64,000 nucleotides of DNA. It comes from Phytopythium helicoides. Lineage: Eukaryota > Oomycota > Peronosporomycetes > Pythiales > Pythiaceae. A program made the translations under genes and the position numbers. Each line of letters starts with the position of its first letter. The stretch's first letter is position 1. The notes below the pieces were generated by a model. That model was not told the DNA's origin. It made no database searches and saw only the letters and a list, made by a program, of their open reading frames with translations. The stretch is from the NCBI GenBank assembly GCA_024867545.1, contig JANFNE010000007.1, positions 682,001 to 746,000 on the forward strand, read 5' to 3'. Positions 47,241 to 61,677 of this stretch are shown here, piece by piece.

Positions 47241-50200
47241 ATGAGCCGCAGCGGCGCCGCGATCCCCAGCAGCGGCAGCAGCGCGCGCCTCGTGCGCATG
47301 GCGTCGATACCAGAGGAGCTGGCGCGCCGCTCGGACCCAGCAGCGGCTGAGGAGCCGCAGGCCACAGGATCGGCGCGGCGCGCGCCCGTGCGCATGTCGC
47401 GCGCCTTCACGCAGCTCGAGGAGCCCGCGAGCATGCGCGACCTGGAGCTCGTGCTGGCCAAGGCGTCCGCAAAGACAGTGGACGTACGCAGACTGGTTTC
47501 GCCCACGCGCGGTACCAATGCAGATGCGGACGCGGTGGGCTTCCATACGCCGCCGCCTCCACCGCCAGTGTCGCCGTCGTCCAACTTCACGATCACGACC
47601 CCGTCGCCTACGAATCTGTACCGGAAGGGAAGCAGGTCTGTTGGTGCCAGCGATGATGACGAGAGCAACAGCACCAAGAGCAGCGGTGGGCGACTGAGCC
47701 CGTCCAAACACACTGGTGGGAGCTCGGATATGCCTGCAACGACAGCGGAGTGGCTTGAGACAGCGAAGCGACTGAGTCAGAGGGTGCAGGAACTTGAGAT
47801 GGAGAACTTCCGGCTGAAGAACGACCAGCGCGGGCTAAACATGCAGCCACCCAAAACTTTTTCAGGCGACATCAGCTCGCTTTTTGCAGCGTCAGATGCC
47901 ACAGCGGGCTCCAGCGATGCTACAGCAGGAAGCTCATCAAGCCTCAACCGAGGGAAAATGTCTAAATCGCAGAGCTATGCGAACGGCTTTGGATTTACCG
48001 GACTCACAGTTGCTGAGGCTGCAGCAGCATCTCACAGGTCTCGTACGAAGCGGCTAGCGAAGCAAGCAGGGAACAAGTACCGATCAGGGTATTGGAACGG
48101 CTCCAAGAACGTGACCAGCAGTTTTAGCTGCAACAACTTGGCTGATTTGGATCAGCCCGAGAAGGTGTTTGAAAACTTTAGGCTCGCTGCAGCTCCCAAG
48201 CCTCTGCGACCACAGTCTAGCGCGCCAAACTCGCCTGATCCCGCTACCAGAAAGCTTGATCCCGCGCTTCTGAAGAAACCACTGACACGAAAGAGCGACT
48301 CGTTCGAGCGCTCGAACTCGGACTCGAGCTTCTCTTTTGTCCAGTCACGACAGATCAACCAGGTGGATATGGCGAAGACATTTGGCCTTCCTGTGGTCCC
48401 TCGGCAAACATCTTCGCTGCAAGCTGAAATTGATGACGACGATTCCGATTTCCAAAATGAGTATGGGCAAGACTCGGTACGCGTAACGTCCCCGCGGTCA
48501 TATTTTGAAGCTGGCGTGCGTTCTGGTGGACTTTATTCGAATGTCAAGGGAGGGAACACGCCTGCGCGACCCCTCAGCAGTCGGGATGTCCGCATTTGGG
48601 TTGGGACTTGGAATATGGGTGCTGCAGATCCTTTTATTGACGGCGGTGGCATCATTGATGAGCAGCGTTCAGCTGGGATGCTCAACAACTTCGTCCCGCA
48701 TGGATATCAGCTCTACGTTCTCGGTGTGCAAGAAGGCGTATCAGAGAATGTCTACCACGCTGTCGAAGCGTATCTAAACCGCAATGACCGAGGCCGGCGT
48801 TATTACCGAATGGAGCTCAAGAATAGCAATAGCATGGTGACCAACAAGTACCACAACGCTGACGCCGTGATTGACGCGGTTCACGGGCGAGGAGATGGCG
48901 CTTTCATGGGGACCAAGTTCACCGGTTTGGCGGTTTTTTACTGCGCTGAGATCAAGGACACGGTCAAACTGGTTCGTGCCGGTGTTCACAAGTTCAACTT
49001 GACCAGCGGCTCCAAGGGTGGCGTCGCTGTCGCGCTTATGGTTCACCATACTACTATGGTTTTCGTCAACTGCCATCTCGACGCACGAAATGACGCCTAC
49101 CGACGTGAGCAGATTCGAAACTTGAATGCGAATTTGGGCCGCATTATGGGACACAGCAATTTCGATTTGACGGAGCAGTTCCACCATGTGCTTTGGATGG
49201 GAGACATGAACTACCGCATCGTGCTTCTCGACCCGCAAATGGTTTTGCACATGCTCGAGGAAGGACGCAACATGGAGCTGCACGACAAGTTTGATGGTCT
49301 CCTGAACGATCGCCGTAATGGCGGCGTATTTGAAGGCTTCACGGAACCCAACAAGTTCCCTGACTTTTACCCGACGTACAAGAAGTTCCCGAAGCGCGGC
49401 ATCGTGAGCGAAACGATGCCGTTGTGGCCCTCGCTAGTGTTCCGGGTGTTGTACAAGGAGCCGTTTTATAAGGGTGGAAAAGTCAAGAAGCGCGTGCCAG
49501 GATGGTGTGATCGAATCCTCATTCATTCACTACTGGTGAGCGACTCAAAGCTGATCCCTGAAAAGGTCCTGAACCCTTTTTCAGAGGAGCGATCGTGGAT
49601 TGACAATTACCGCTCGATCAACCATGGCGACGGTATGGACGTGAGCGATCACAGCCCTGTGTGCGCTACTTTTACGCTTAGCTTTTCCCACGGCAACCGT
49701 GACACCCATTCAGGATCAAATCTGTCTCCGCGATCGAGAGCCCGACCAAGCTCGCGGTCACGGTCCATTTCAAGCCGAATGGATTCCGAGTCAGCACGTT
49801 TTTCTCGGTCGGTGAATGGGAGCTACTTTGACCAACCACACGTTGTGCGTCACTTAACCAAGGGGACAAGGCCGGTGTCAACGGTACTTCGCGTTTTCAA
49901 CATGCAGCTCCAATGGAACGGAAATGCGATTGTTCCGAAGCGGACTCGCGTGGTAGCCCCTCTGATGGGTGAGGACGACACAAAGCAAGTCGACCGCAGT
50001 GAGGAGCGGATGCTGGGCGTCAAGGGCTATGATTTGTCCCTCAACGTTGTGCTTCAGCACACGCGACCGCTTGAACTGCTACACATGCTCGTATGGGTCA
50101 AGAACGAATCCATTCAAGGTCACTGCACTCTGTCATTGAAGCGCATTGCGAGGATGGAAGAAGGCGGAGAGGTTGTCTTTCGGGTTCCACTGTACAACGA

Positions 50201-50276
50201 CTCGATGCGGTTGTACCATGAGGGCCATCCTCTCCTCGTCGTATTTTCAGTGCGCAGCAAGATGTTTGCCAAGTGA
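47241..50276 (+). CDS. Inositol-polyphosphate 5-phosphatase
   Basis: 1011 residues, one exon. Removes the 5-phosphate from phosphoinositides or inositol phosphates. The catalytic domain covers about residues 450-813: RIWVGTWNMG, LYVLGVQEG, KGGVAVALMVH with FVNCHLDA, LWMGDMNYRI, VPGWCDRIL and DVSDHSPVCATF, so all main active-site motifs are present. A C2-like domain follows (about 873-1011). The first 450 residues are Ser/Pro-rich, low complexity, with a short coiled-coil segment near 175. The ATG at 47241 is chosen because the upstream frame is leader-like with a GA repeat. Works in the same lipid system as the PIKfyve gene. Confidence 0.92.
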   Translation: MSRSGAAIPSSGSSARLVRMASIPEELARRSDPAAAEEPQATGSARRAPVRMSRAFTQLEEPASMRDLELVLAKASAKTVDVRRLVSPTRGTNADADAVGFHTPPPPPPVSPSSNFTITTPSPTNLYRKGSRSVGASDDDESNSTKSSGGRLSPSKHTGGSSDMPATTAEWLETAKRLSQRVQELEMENFRLKNDQRGLNMQPPKTFSGDISSLFAASDATAGSSDATAGSSSSLNRGKMSKSQSYANGFGFTGLTVAEAAAASHRSRTKRLAKQAGNKYRSGYWNGSKNVTSSFSCNNLADLDQPEKVFENFRLAAAPKPLRPQSSAPNSPDPATRKLDPALLKKPLTRKSDSFERSNSDSSFSFVQSRQINQVDMAKTFGLPVVPRQTSSLQAEIDDDDSDFQNEYGQDSVRVTSPRSYFEAGVRSGGLYSNVKGGNTPARPLSSRDVRIWVGTWNMGAADPFIDGGGIIDEQRSAGMLNNFVPHGYQLYVLGVQEGVSENVYHAVEAYLNRNDRGRRYYRMELKNSNSMVTNKYHNADAVIDAVHGRGDGAFMGTKFTGLAVFYCAEIKDTVKLVRAGVHKFNLTSGSKGGVAVALMVHHTTMVFVNCHLDARNDAYRREQIRNLNANLGRIMGHSNFDLTEQFHHVLWMGDMNYRIVLLDPQMVLHMLEEGRNMELHDKFDGLLNDRRNGGVFEGFTEPNKFPDFYPTYKKFPKRGIVSETMPLWPSLVFRVLYKEPFYKGGKVKKRVPGWCDRILIHSLLVSDSKLIPEKVLNPFSEERSWIDNYRSINHGDGMDVSDHSPVCATFTLSFSHGNRDTHSGSNLSPRSRARPSSRSRSISSRMDSESARFSRSVNGSYFDQPHVVRHLTKGTRPVSTVLRVFNMQLQWNGNAIVPKRTRVVAPLMGEDDTKQVDRSEERMLGVKGYDLSLNVVLQHTRPLELLHMLVWVKNESIQGHCTLSLKRIARMEEGGEVVFRVPLYNDSMRLYHEGHPLLVVFSVRSKMFAK

Positions 50277-50522
50277 TTGAGGGAGTTTCCATCAGACTAA
50301 TAAACTGATGTTGCTGATTGTCTTTTCCACTTCGGCTAACTGCCCTACGATTGATTCTTGTCGAACTGAGGACGAACTGAGAACTACCTAAAAGGATGAA
50401 CCATGCGTAGACCAACGAATTACGAAATCGAACCATTTGCGAGGCTGTATTCAACCACAGAGGAGATGGCGCACGCAGCTCCTTACGCTACTTCTCGGCA
50501 GCCTCCTTGTCGACGACATGGC

Positions 50523-50759
50523 TTACCAGCCCCATCCACCCCAGCCCCAACCGGGGTAGCCCCAGCCACCCCAGCCGCCCCAACCACCTCCCCATGGAAA
50601 GAACTCCTTCCCATTACCCGGAGCAGCACCGCGCAGCTGAGACTCTGGCACAGGAGCCTTCATGGGAGCACTCTCAACAGGGCTAGAGACCGGATCGGAG
50701 GCAGTAACAACCGCAGCAAGTCCGGCAGCGGCGACGAGAGCAAATCCAAAGGTCTTCAT
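50523..50759 (-). CDS. Small secreted Gly/Trp-rich protein, type 2, copy B
   Basis: 78 residues, nearly identical to 29332-29568 (Ala to Thr, Ala to Ser, Gly to Ser and Ala to Val changes in the signal peptide and propiece). Signal peptide, ESQLRGAAPGNGKEFF block and Gly/Trp tail are intact. The frame upstream of its ATG differs from copy A, supporting this start. Divergently paired with 51105-51377. Confidence 0.8.
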   Translation of the reverse strand: MKTFGFALVAAAGLAAVVTASDPVSSPVESAPMKAPVPESQLRGAAPGNGKEFFPWGGGWGGWGGWGYPGWGWGGWGW

Positions 50760-51104
50760 CTTGATCCGTGACAGGGTAGAGGTCCTGAGTGGAGGTGAAG
50801 GCTTGTTCGCTGGAGCTCAACTTGGACAATGAGATCGATTCGACACAATCAAATCGTGTGAGTAAGATCGCTGGCTGTGAAGCTGTCGGCGTGTTTTCTG
50901 CTAAACTTGCTCGTGTTGAAGTCCACGTTGAAGCAAAGAAGTCTCGGACCCTTTTCGTTAGGAGCTCTCCGTAAGGTGTCCCACCAAGAGCTCCAACAGC
51001 CCTGTTGACGTCCACATCGACAAAGTCATTCATATCTCGATTCGAGACCAAGTCACAACCACTACCAAGCTAGTTCAAGCAAGACCCAAGACTGAGGGAG
51101 CACC

Positions 51105-51377
51105 ATGAAGACAAGCAGCGCTCTCGCTATTCTCGCTCTCGCTGTCGTGGCTGCCGTTGCGAGTGCTGACCCTGTTGGCGTAAAGCCTAATGAGGTTACT
51201 GGCATCGCGACGAAGCCTAACGAGTCTCAGTTGCGTGGAGCCACCAAGGACGGGAAGGAATGGTTCGGATGGGGGTACCCTGGTTGGGGAGGCTGGGGCG
51301 GCTGGGGTGGTCTGGGAGGCTGGGGTGGCTGGGGTTCTGGCTGGGGTGCAAGCTGGCGGTCGTCGTGGAGCTACTAA
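51105..51377 (+). CDS. Small secreted Gly/Trp-rich protein, type 1, copy B
   Basis: 90 residues. Same as 28710-28991 except for a three-residue deletion in the propiece (ADPVGVKP against ADPIGPIGVKP) and a few substitutions. The ESQLRGATKDGKEWFGWG block and the entire Gly/Trp tail are identical, so constraint or recent conversion acts on the mature part. Confidence 0.8.
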   Translation: MKTSSALAILALAVVAAVASADPVGVKPNEVTGIATKPNESQLRGATKDGKEWFGWGYPGWGGWGGWGGLGGWGGWGSGWGASWRSSWSY

Positions 51378-51767
51378 AGCAGTTGCGGGAGGTGCTTTGT
51401 TCCTCGGTAGCGAAAGTTGACTTGGATGTTTGAAGGGTTGAGCCTTGTTCGGCGCGTAGCTAACCTTGCTGAAACAGTGATGCTTTTTTTTTGAGTTGGA
51501 ATACGCTGGAAAGACGTGTTCTAGTGCCCATGATATTGATTCGTTGAAAGAAGACATTTTGCGCAACTAGTACGCGGGGGTTGGACATGAAAGTTGAAAA
51601 TCCGCCTACTTGCTTCGAGGTATGCTTGCACTAATTCACCTGCTCGGCATGCAAGAACAGAATAAAAGGAAGCAACAAAAATCACCCAAACTAGAAAAAT
51701 TCGATCCAAGAGTCGAACAGTAGAAATGGAAACGATTCGAAAGCACTGCTTTTGCTGACAACTGCAA

Positions 51768-52091
51768 TCAGTTCCAGACTTCGAGGCAACGTGGACAGCG
51801 CTGAAGTACAGAGCCCCACCCACTTGACTCGGTCAGCACATCTGCACACGTCGAGTGGAAAGAGTGGCCGCATGAAGCGATCATTTCTTCTCCGTCCGTA
51901 TCTTGAAGACATATGCAGCATTTGTTGCCGTTCAACGACGTCAGTGGTTTGACTGAGATCAGGAGGCATTTCCATTCAACCGCCGAAAACAAATCTACTC
52001 GGGGAAAACGAAAACGACTCTCTGCGCAAGCAACAACCGGAGTACAGTATGCTTTCATGCCTTTGATTGGAGAAGATCTCAAACGCTTCAT
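51768..52091 (-). pseudogene. Truncated RING-finger relative of the UBL-RING gene
   Basis: 107 codons matching only the C-terminal end of the protein at 31558-33024: VEWKCLLISVKP, then CCICLQD, CGHSFHSTC and CPRCLEVWN. The RING ligands are still present but the N-terminal three quarters are missing. Its upstream end coincides with the 3' boundary of the third coiled-coil unit, suggesting truncation by that insertion or duplication. A short expressed protein is possible but less likely. Confidence 0.6.
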
Positions 52092-54380
52092 TAGACTTGA
52101 TTGACTCGATCCACTTGCTACACTACAGTGACTACTTCTACTTCATCTTTTACGATCAACATCAACCACACAACTTTAGCCGTAGCTGTCTACCTCCAAC
52201 GCGGCTTCGCACAAGTTGACTTCCACATAGACTTGGACTTGCATCCGACCACACAACTTACCGCTCCAGGCTCGCTCGTGCATCCTCCTGCAGCCATGGA
52301 CACCTCGGTGCACACACTGTCAGCACGCACACGTCTGACCGCCGCGTGAACAGGAACAACGCGGCGTGAGATAGCGTTAGTAGCACTCGGGTAGCACCGA
52401 CCGCTCGTCTTCTTCATCTTCGGATTCTCCTTCTTCACAATCTTCTCCTTCTCATCGATCTTGATCTCGACTGCGTTCGCAACGGGCTTGATGGCTGGTA
52501 CTGCTGCTACTGGAATAGAAGTTGCTTCCGCTGTGTGCTCCATTCGCAGCCGAAGTTCATCCAACTCTTTTTGCAACTGCATCTGCATCTTTTTCTGCAT
52601 CTCTGTCTCCTCGATCGCCACCTGGAGCTGCTGCTTCGTCGTCACCAGCGTCAGCTTGAGCGCAGCGATCTCACTCGTGTAGTGGTTGCTCGTATCTTTC
52701 TCCAGCTCCTGCTGTCTGCACACCTCCGCCTCCAAGTCCTTGACACGCTGCAGTAGTGCCACACTTGTCCGTTGTTCAGCCGCCATCGACGCCTCTGATG
52801 ATCGTCGAGCAGCCTCGGTCTCGTCTGCGACGCCTTGTAGCTGCTCCAGCTTGGTATCCATCTCCATGATGATCGCTCGCAGCTCCGTCTCTTGCTGCAC
52901 CAGCTTCTGCTCCAGCGCACTCACGACATCTGCATGCCTGCTCGCTGTGCGCTCGCTGCGTGCCACCAGCGTGCCGTTGACGTACTCCAAATATGAGACG
53001 CGTGCCTGCGCGAGGTCTAGCAACTGCTCGTCCGTGTCTGCAAATGACTCCATGATGCGCAACTGCGACTCCATGACAGCGCGCTCGGCCTCTTCGCCGC
53101 GCAACTGCCTCTCGAGTTGCTTCACTTGTCTCGTGAGGCGCTGTGCGTCCTCAAGCACGAGCGCAGCGGCTTTCTCCTCAGCTTCCAGCTGCGCCTGCAG
53201 CACGCCGAGTTTCGCGTCCGCAACGGCTAGCTCTGCCGCCGCGGCGCTCTCTGTCTCTCGCAGCTTCTCGCTCTGGCTTGCAATGACGCTCTGGAGTTGT
53301 CGCTGCGAGGTCTGCACTGCCTCCTGCAGCGCCGCACACTCGGCGTAGCGGCACACGAACTCTGCCGCCAGCAGGCGTGCTGCATCCTCAGCCGTCTCAC
53401 TCCCGTCCTCCACGGCCTGCACAATGGCCAACGCACGTCGCACACCGCTCTCCTTGGCGGTCTCTATGGCTGTGCTGCTGTCGGTCTCCGTGATGGTCTC
53501 GTTGTCTGTCGTCGGGAAGTCGCGTGTCTGGTCGTTGCCGAAGCTCTCGGTGTCGTCGTTGATGTCGCTGATCTCGCAGCTGACGTCCTTGGCGCTCGCC
53601 AGCATCGGCGCGAACAGACTGAGCGTCCACTGGTACAGGCTCGTGCTCGTGGTGGCGACGAAGTTCATGGTCGCGCGCGTCGGTGGCGTCCGAAGGCGTC
53701 GAGGGCGTCGCTCAGTCGCTCGAAGGCGAGAAAGGCGGGGACGAGGGCGTCGCGAAGATCTCTGGGAGCTCGAAAGAGCGAATGAGCGAACGCCGCGGCC
53801 AGCGGAGTGCTCACCATGGCGCAGGCGGACGGGGACCGGAAAGGCGCGCGGTCGGTCTCCATCTCGAAACCTTCTCAGGGGACTGTATTGTGGAGTGTAG
53901 CCATTTGTAATAGAAGGAGGTATACGAAAGCAGAGAGATAATCTCGAGAGGGACGCCCATTGGCTCGATGGAGACCCGATAGAGCCAATCGCAGGCCGAG
54001 AAGCAGGATCCTCCATTCGTCATGCACTTCAACGTCGACTTGATCGCATGTGCATTCGTCGACAGCCTCGGCAAACCAAGCAATTTCACGCTTCCACCAC
54101 TATCGTTGGGAACAACTTGCTTGGCACACTTGTCCTTCTGATGTCCTCATCTGTCCAGTCCTGTTATGTCGTGCTGCTGATCATAAGCACTGCCATTGTC
54201 ACTGCCAGACGCGTCTCAATCGATCACCAGCCACCCTGCACCGCTTCTGAAGCGCGCCGAACTCGAGCCCATTTTAGTCCACTTCAGTCGACTCGAGAGC
54301 TTTTTAGCTCAGGGTACAGACGCCACGATGTTTTCCGCGGCTGTCGCTCTTGTCGTCTCTTTTCCAATTGAAACCCTCAC
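52085..54380 (-). repeat. Duplicated coiled-coil gene unit, copy 3
   Basis: Same orientation as copy 1, with the same 3' flank apart from a ~28-bp deletion near 52172 and a similar ~650-bp 5' flank. 54381-54597 is the short upstream region of the hydrolase array. Confidence 0.85.
52190..53668 (-). CDS. Coiled-coil protein, copy 3
   Basis: 492 residues from the ATG at 53668-53666. It is very close to copy 1 in the coil and tail. The N-terminal region shows more changes (FAPMLASAKDVSCEISDIND). The frame happens to remain open upstream to 54016, but that stretch matches the non-coding 5' flank of the other copies in a different frame, so it is not counted. Function not recognised. Confidence 0.78.
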   Translation of the reverse strand: MNFVATTSTSLYQWTLSLFAPMLASAKDVSCEISDINDDTESFGNDQTRDFPTTDNETITETDSSTAIETAKESGVRRALAIVQAVEDGSETAEDAARLLAAEFVCRYAECAALQEAVQTSQRQLQSVIASQSEKLRETESAAAAELAVADAKLGVLQAQLEAEEKAAALVLEDAQRLTRQVKQLERQLRGEEAERAVMESQLRIMESFADTDEQLLDLAQARVSYLEYVNGTLVARSERTASRHADVVSALEQKLVQQETELRAIIMEMDTKLEQLQGVADETEAARRSSEASMAAEQRTSVALLQRVKDLEAEVCRQQELEKDTSNHYTSEIAALKLTLVTTKQQLQVAIEETEMQKKMQMQLQKELDELRLRMEHTAEATSIPVAAVPAIKPVANAVEIKIDEKEKIVKKENPKMKKTSGRCYPSATNAISRRVVPVHAAVRRVRADSVCTEVSMAAGGCTSEPGAVSCVVGCKSKSMWKSTCAKPRWR

Positions 54381-54597
54381 CGCGGCGCCTTTGACCCCAA
54401 ATCTACTCGCAACGAAGTCCAGCAAAGCTGCTCGCTCGCGTGTAGCCCCTCATCCTGCCACCACTGCACCGGAAGCGATGTCATGAATTTCACCACACCT
54501 GCCAGCCGAACTCGCTCACCGCTTCGACCTACCAAACAGCATACTAGCCTGCAGTGACCAGTATCTCCGCAGAAAAAAAACGACGCCTCCCTCCAAG

Positions 54598-56218
<1,621 letters not shown>

Positions 56219-56363
56219 ATGGAAGTGAGTAGAGCTCGACAACCTCAATCTGAAGTTGAAGTCAGTCCTACCTTTTCTGTCCTTTTTGTGAGCTCACTGG
56301 ATGGCTTGATGAGTGTATCGAAGCTCATCATTCTCAAAGGATCCGTCGAGCGGTCAAGTCGCC

Positions 56364-57939
<1,576 letters not shown>

Positions 57940-58130
57940 ATCCCAAGGGGAGCGCTTGCTGAATATTCCAACAAGTACAAATCGGATCTGTAGGATTGCA
58001 GGTTCCAATGCAAAAGATCCGCTTTGGTTGAAGTTCCACTCGCCCATCTCACTAGGCAAGTCAGTGGATATGCAAGCCAAATAAATCAGCACCAGCCATT
58101 TTTGCTTTCGCGCCGAATCGCACACGCTCC

Positions 58131-59749
<1,619 letters not shown>

Positions 59750-59958
59750 CCTTGGAAATGCAGTTGATGTAGGTGCCTGTGAGCTTTTACAGGAGTGCTG
59801 CATTCAACAAACTCCGATGAAGGCCTCCATTCTTCACTTACGCTCCACAAGCTGCTGCCTATAATACATACATAACTTACCGGCGTCCTCCGTCGCCGCA
59901 AGCAGCCAGCTCCTCTCCCAATACTTACGATATATAGACAAACCGCACTCTTGCACAC

Positions 59959-61677
59959 TCACTTCTTGGCTCGCTTCGCCTTTGGCTTCGCTCCAGCCTC
60001 CTCGTCCTTGGTCTTCTTGTAGCCGCCGTGCTTCGCACAGAGCCCCGAAGTACCACGAGCGCCAGTAGCGCAGCCCTCCACCGTGCAGCGATACCCGCCA
60101 CCGTGGAAAAGACACATGTTGCTGCTACCCTGCGCACCCTTGGGGCAATCAGGAGCTGCGCACCTCCGACCGCCACCGTGACGCTGGCACAAGCCCGATT
60201 TGCCACGCGCACCCTTGCTGCAGCCAGGAGCCGTGCACTGTCGAAACACGTTCTTAGCACGCGGCTTCTTCGCAACTGGCTGCAAAGAAGACCTGTCCTT
60301 GGTGTCTTCGTGCTGAGGCGTCGTCGCAGTTGTCATTACAGTAGTCATGACGTTGGAAGAGGTGTCAACGTCCTCGACGATCAAACTCGGCAGTGCGGAG
60401 GAAGTGTCAGTGAGATGCTGCGACGCATAAAAGGAGTTTCCTCCAGTCATATCGTCCAAAAACCGTTCACTTGGCAAGGTTGAGGTTGCCGCGGAACCGG
60501 AGGCAATACCTTGGTTACTGGGCAGGTAGTTGGTGAGAGTATCAGCGACAGAGCCAAGCGGATGCAGTTGGGCGTCTCCCACTGATATTGGCTGGAAAAC
60601 TGCATTGCTTGTTGGAATTGTCTCGCTCGAATTCATTGCTGTATCCGCTGAGTGCTGCATGGATGACAAGAGCACAGCGTCTTCTAGGGTCGCTGGAGCC
60701 TCGATGTTGTCTTCTGCTGCTGTTGCTGCTGCTGCTGCTGCTGGGTTCTGGTCTTGTGTGTCATCAAGAAAGTCTCCGAGCGTCGTGTGTGAGGCCGAGC
60801 CACTCCCAGAGAACGACCCGCCGTGGTACAACTTGCTGGCGAAAATCCCGTGCGTTTGGCTGCTAGATGCTGTTGGAACTGGCCCTGACTTGAAACTCTG
60901 GAAAATGTTCTCGGAGATGGGAAACTCGGTGAATTCTTGCTGGCGAGGCATAGTCCCCATGAAGGCCGTGGACTTTCCAATGAAGGTGCCACTCGGCCGA
61001 AGCATGCTGCCGAAGGAGGATAGCATGCCTCCTTGGTCCGTCTGCGGTCGCTTTCTGGCATGCGCGTCGAGGTCGCTGGCACCCGGGACCCCCTCTGTCG
61101 GGTCAAGCCGGAAGTAGCCCGGCAGCAGCTTCTCCTCGGCCTCGAGAATGCTGAGCGGGTTGAACCGCGGGCGGTACTCTGGCACGTTGTCCGTGACGCG
61201 CGGGATGCAGAACGGGTCGTTGCGCAGCACGACGGTGGCTGGTTTCTCCTTGAGCTGGTCGTTCGTGAACAGGTAGACCATGTCGGCCACGTTGCGCGTC
61301 GGGTAGTACTCCTGCGTGCAGATCTCCTCGTCGTCCTCTCGGCCGGCGTCCTCTTCGCGCCTGCGCTTCTCTGCCAGCCGCATGCGCGGCGGCGGCGACG
61401 TCGGAATGACGGCCCTGCCGCTGTCTGCCACTGGCGAGCGCTCGTCCGCCGATCCCTCGTCCGACGAGCTCTCGGTGATCTCGTGCACGCGCCTGGGCTC
61501 CTCCGCGCCGTCGCCGAGCTTGTCGCCCTGCCGCTTGTCGCTATCTGCGCCAGCCGCAGCCGCGTCCGCGTCCGCCATGGCGCCGTCCCCGCGCAGACCC
61601 AGCAGCACCGACGCGGCCGTGGACGTCGCCTCGCCGCGTTCCTTGCGCGTCGCCGAGTGCGAGCGCGCGCCCGCCAT
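59959..61677 (-). CDS. WRKY19-type Cys/His-finger protein
   Basis: 572 residues from the ATG at 61677 (a later ATG at about 61579 is possible). The C-terminus carries three tandem ~25-residue fingers: CTAPGCSKGARGKSGLCQRH, CAAPDCPKGAQGSSNMCLFH and CTVEGCATGARGTSGLCAKH, each C-x4-C-x10-C-x2-H. They are followed by a basic tail (KPKAKRAKK). This finger is common in oomycete proteins labelled WRKY19-like; nucleic-acid binding is assumed but unproven. The N-terminal half has an acidic/Ser region, a conserved-looking block (EYYPTRNVADMVYLFTND...FNPLSILEAEEKLLPGYF) and Ser/Thr-rich low complexity with a short poly-Ala. A nuclear regulatory role is inferred. Confidence 0.75.
   Translation of the reverse strand: MAGARSHSATRKERGEATSTAASVLLGLRGDGAMADADAAAAGADSDKRQGDKLGDGAEEPRRVHEITESSSDEGSADERSPVADSGRAVIPTSPPPRMRLAEKRRREEDAGREDDEEICTQEYYPTRNVADMVYLFTNDQLKEKPATVVLRNDPFCIPRVTDNVPEYRPRFNPLSILEAEEKLLPGYFRLDPTEGVPGASDLDAHARKRPQTDQGGMLSSFGSMLRPSGTFIGKSTAFMGTMPRQQEFTEFPISENIFQSFKSGPVPTASSSQTHGIFASKLYHGGSFSGSGSASHTTLGDFLDDTQDQNPAAAAAATAAEDNIEAPATLEDAVLLSSMQHSADTAMNSSETIPTSNAVFQPISVGDAQLHPLGSVADTLTNYLPSNQGIASGSAATSTLPSERFLDDMTGGNSFYASQHLTDTSSALPSLIVEDVDTSSNVMTTVMTTATTPQHEDTKDRSSLQPVAKKPRAKNVFRQCTAPGCSKGARGKSGLCQRHGGGRRCAAPDCPKGAQGSSNMCLFHGGGYRCTVEGCATGARGTSGLCAKHGGYKKTKDEEAGAKPKAKRAKK

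Larger units (their letters stand above)
50519..51542 (-). repeat. 1.03-kb duplicated block with Gly/Trp pair, copy B
   Basis: Inverted copy of 28543-29571. Both genes and the 345-bp promoter are retained, with a 9-nt indel in one gene. The block ends sharply at the stop codon of the minus-strand gene. 51543-51767 beyond it is unique intergenic sequence. Confidence 0.9.

Noticed and set aside
53669..54016. N-terminal extension of coiled-coil copy 3 (open frame to 54016)
   Set aside because: The same DNA in copies 1 and 2 is in a different frame or interrupted, so the openness is chance in a GC-rich flank.
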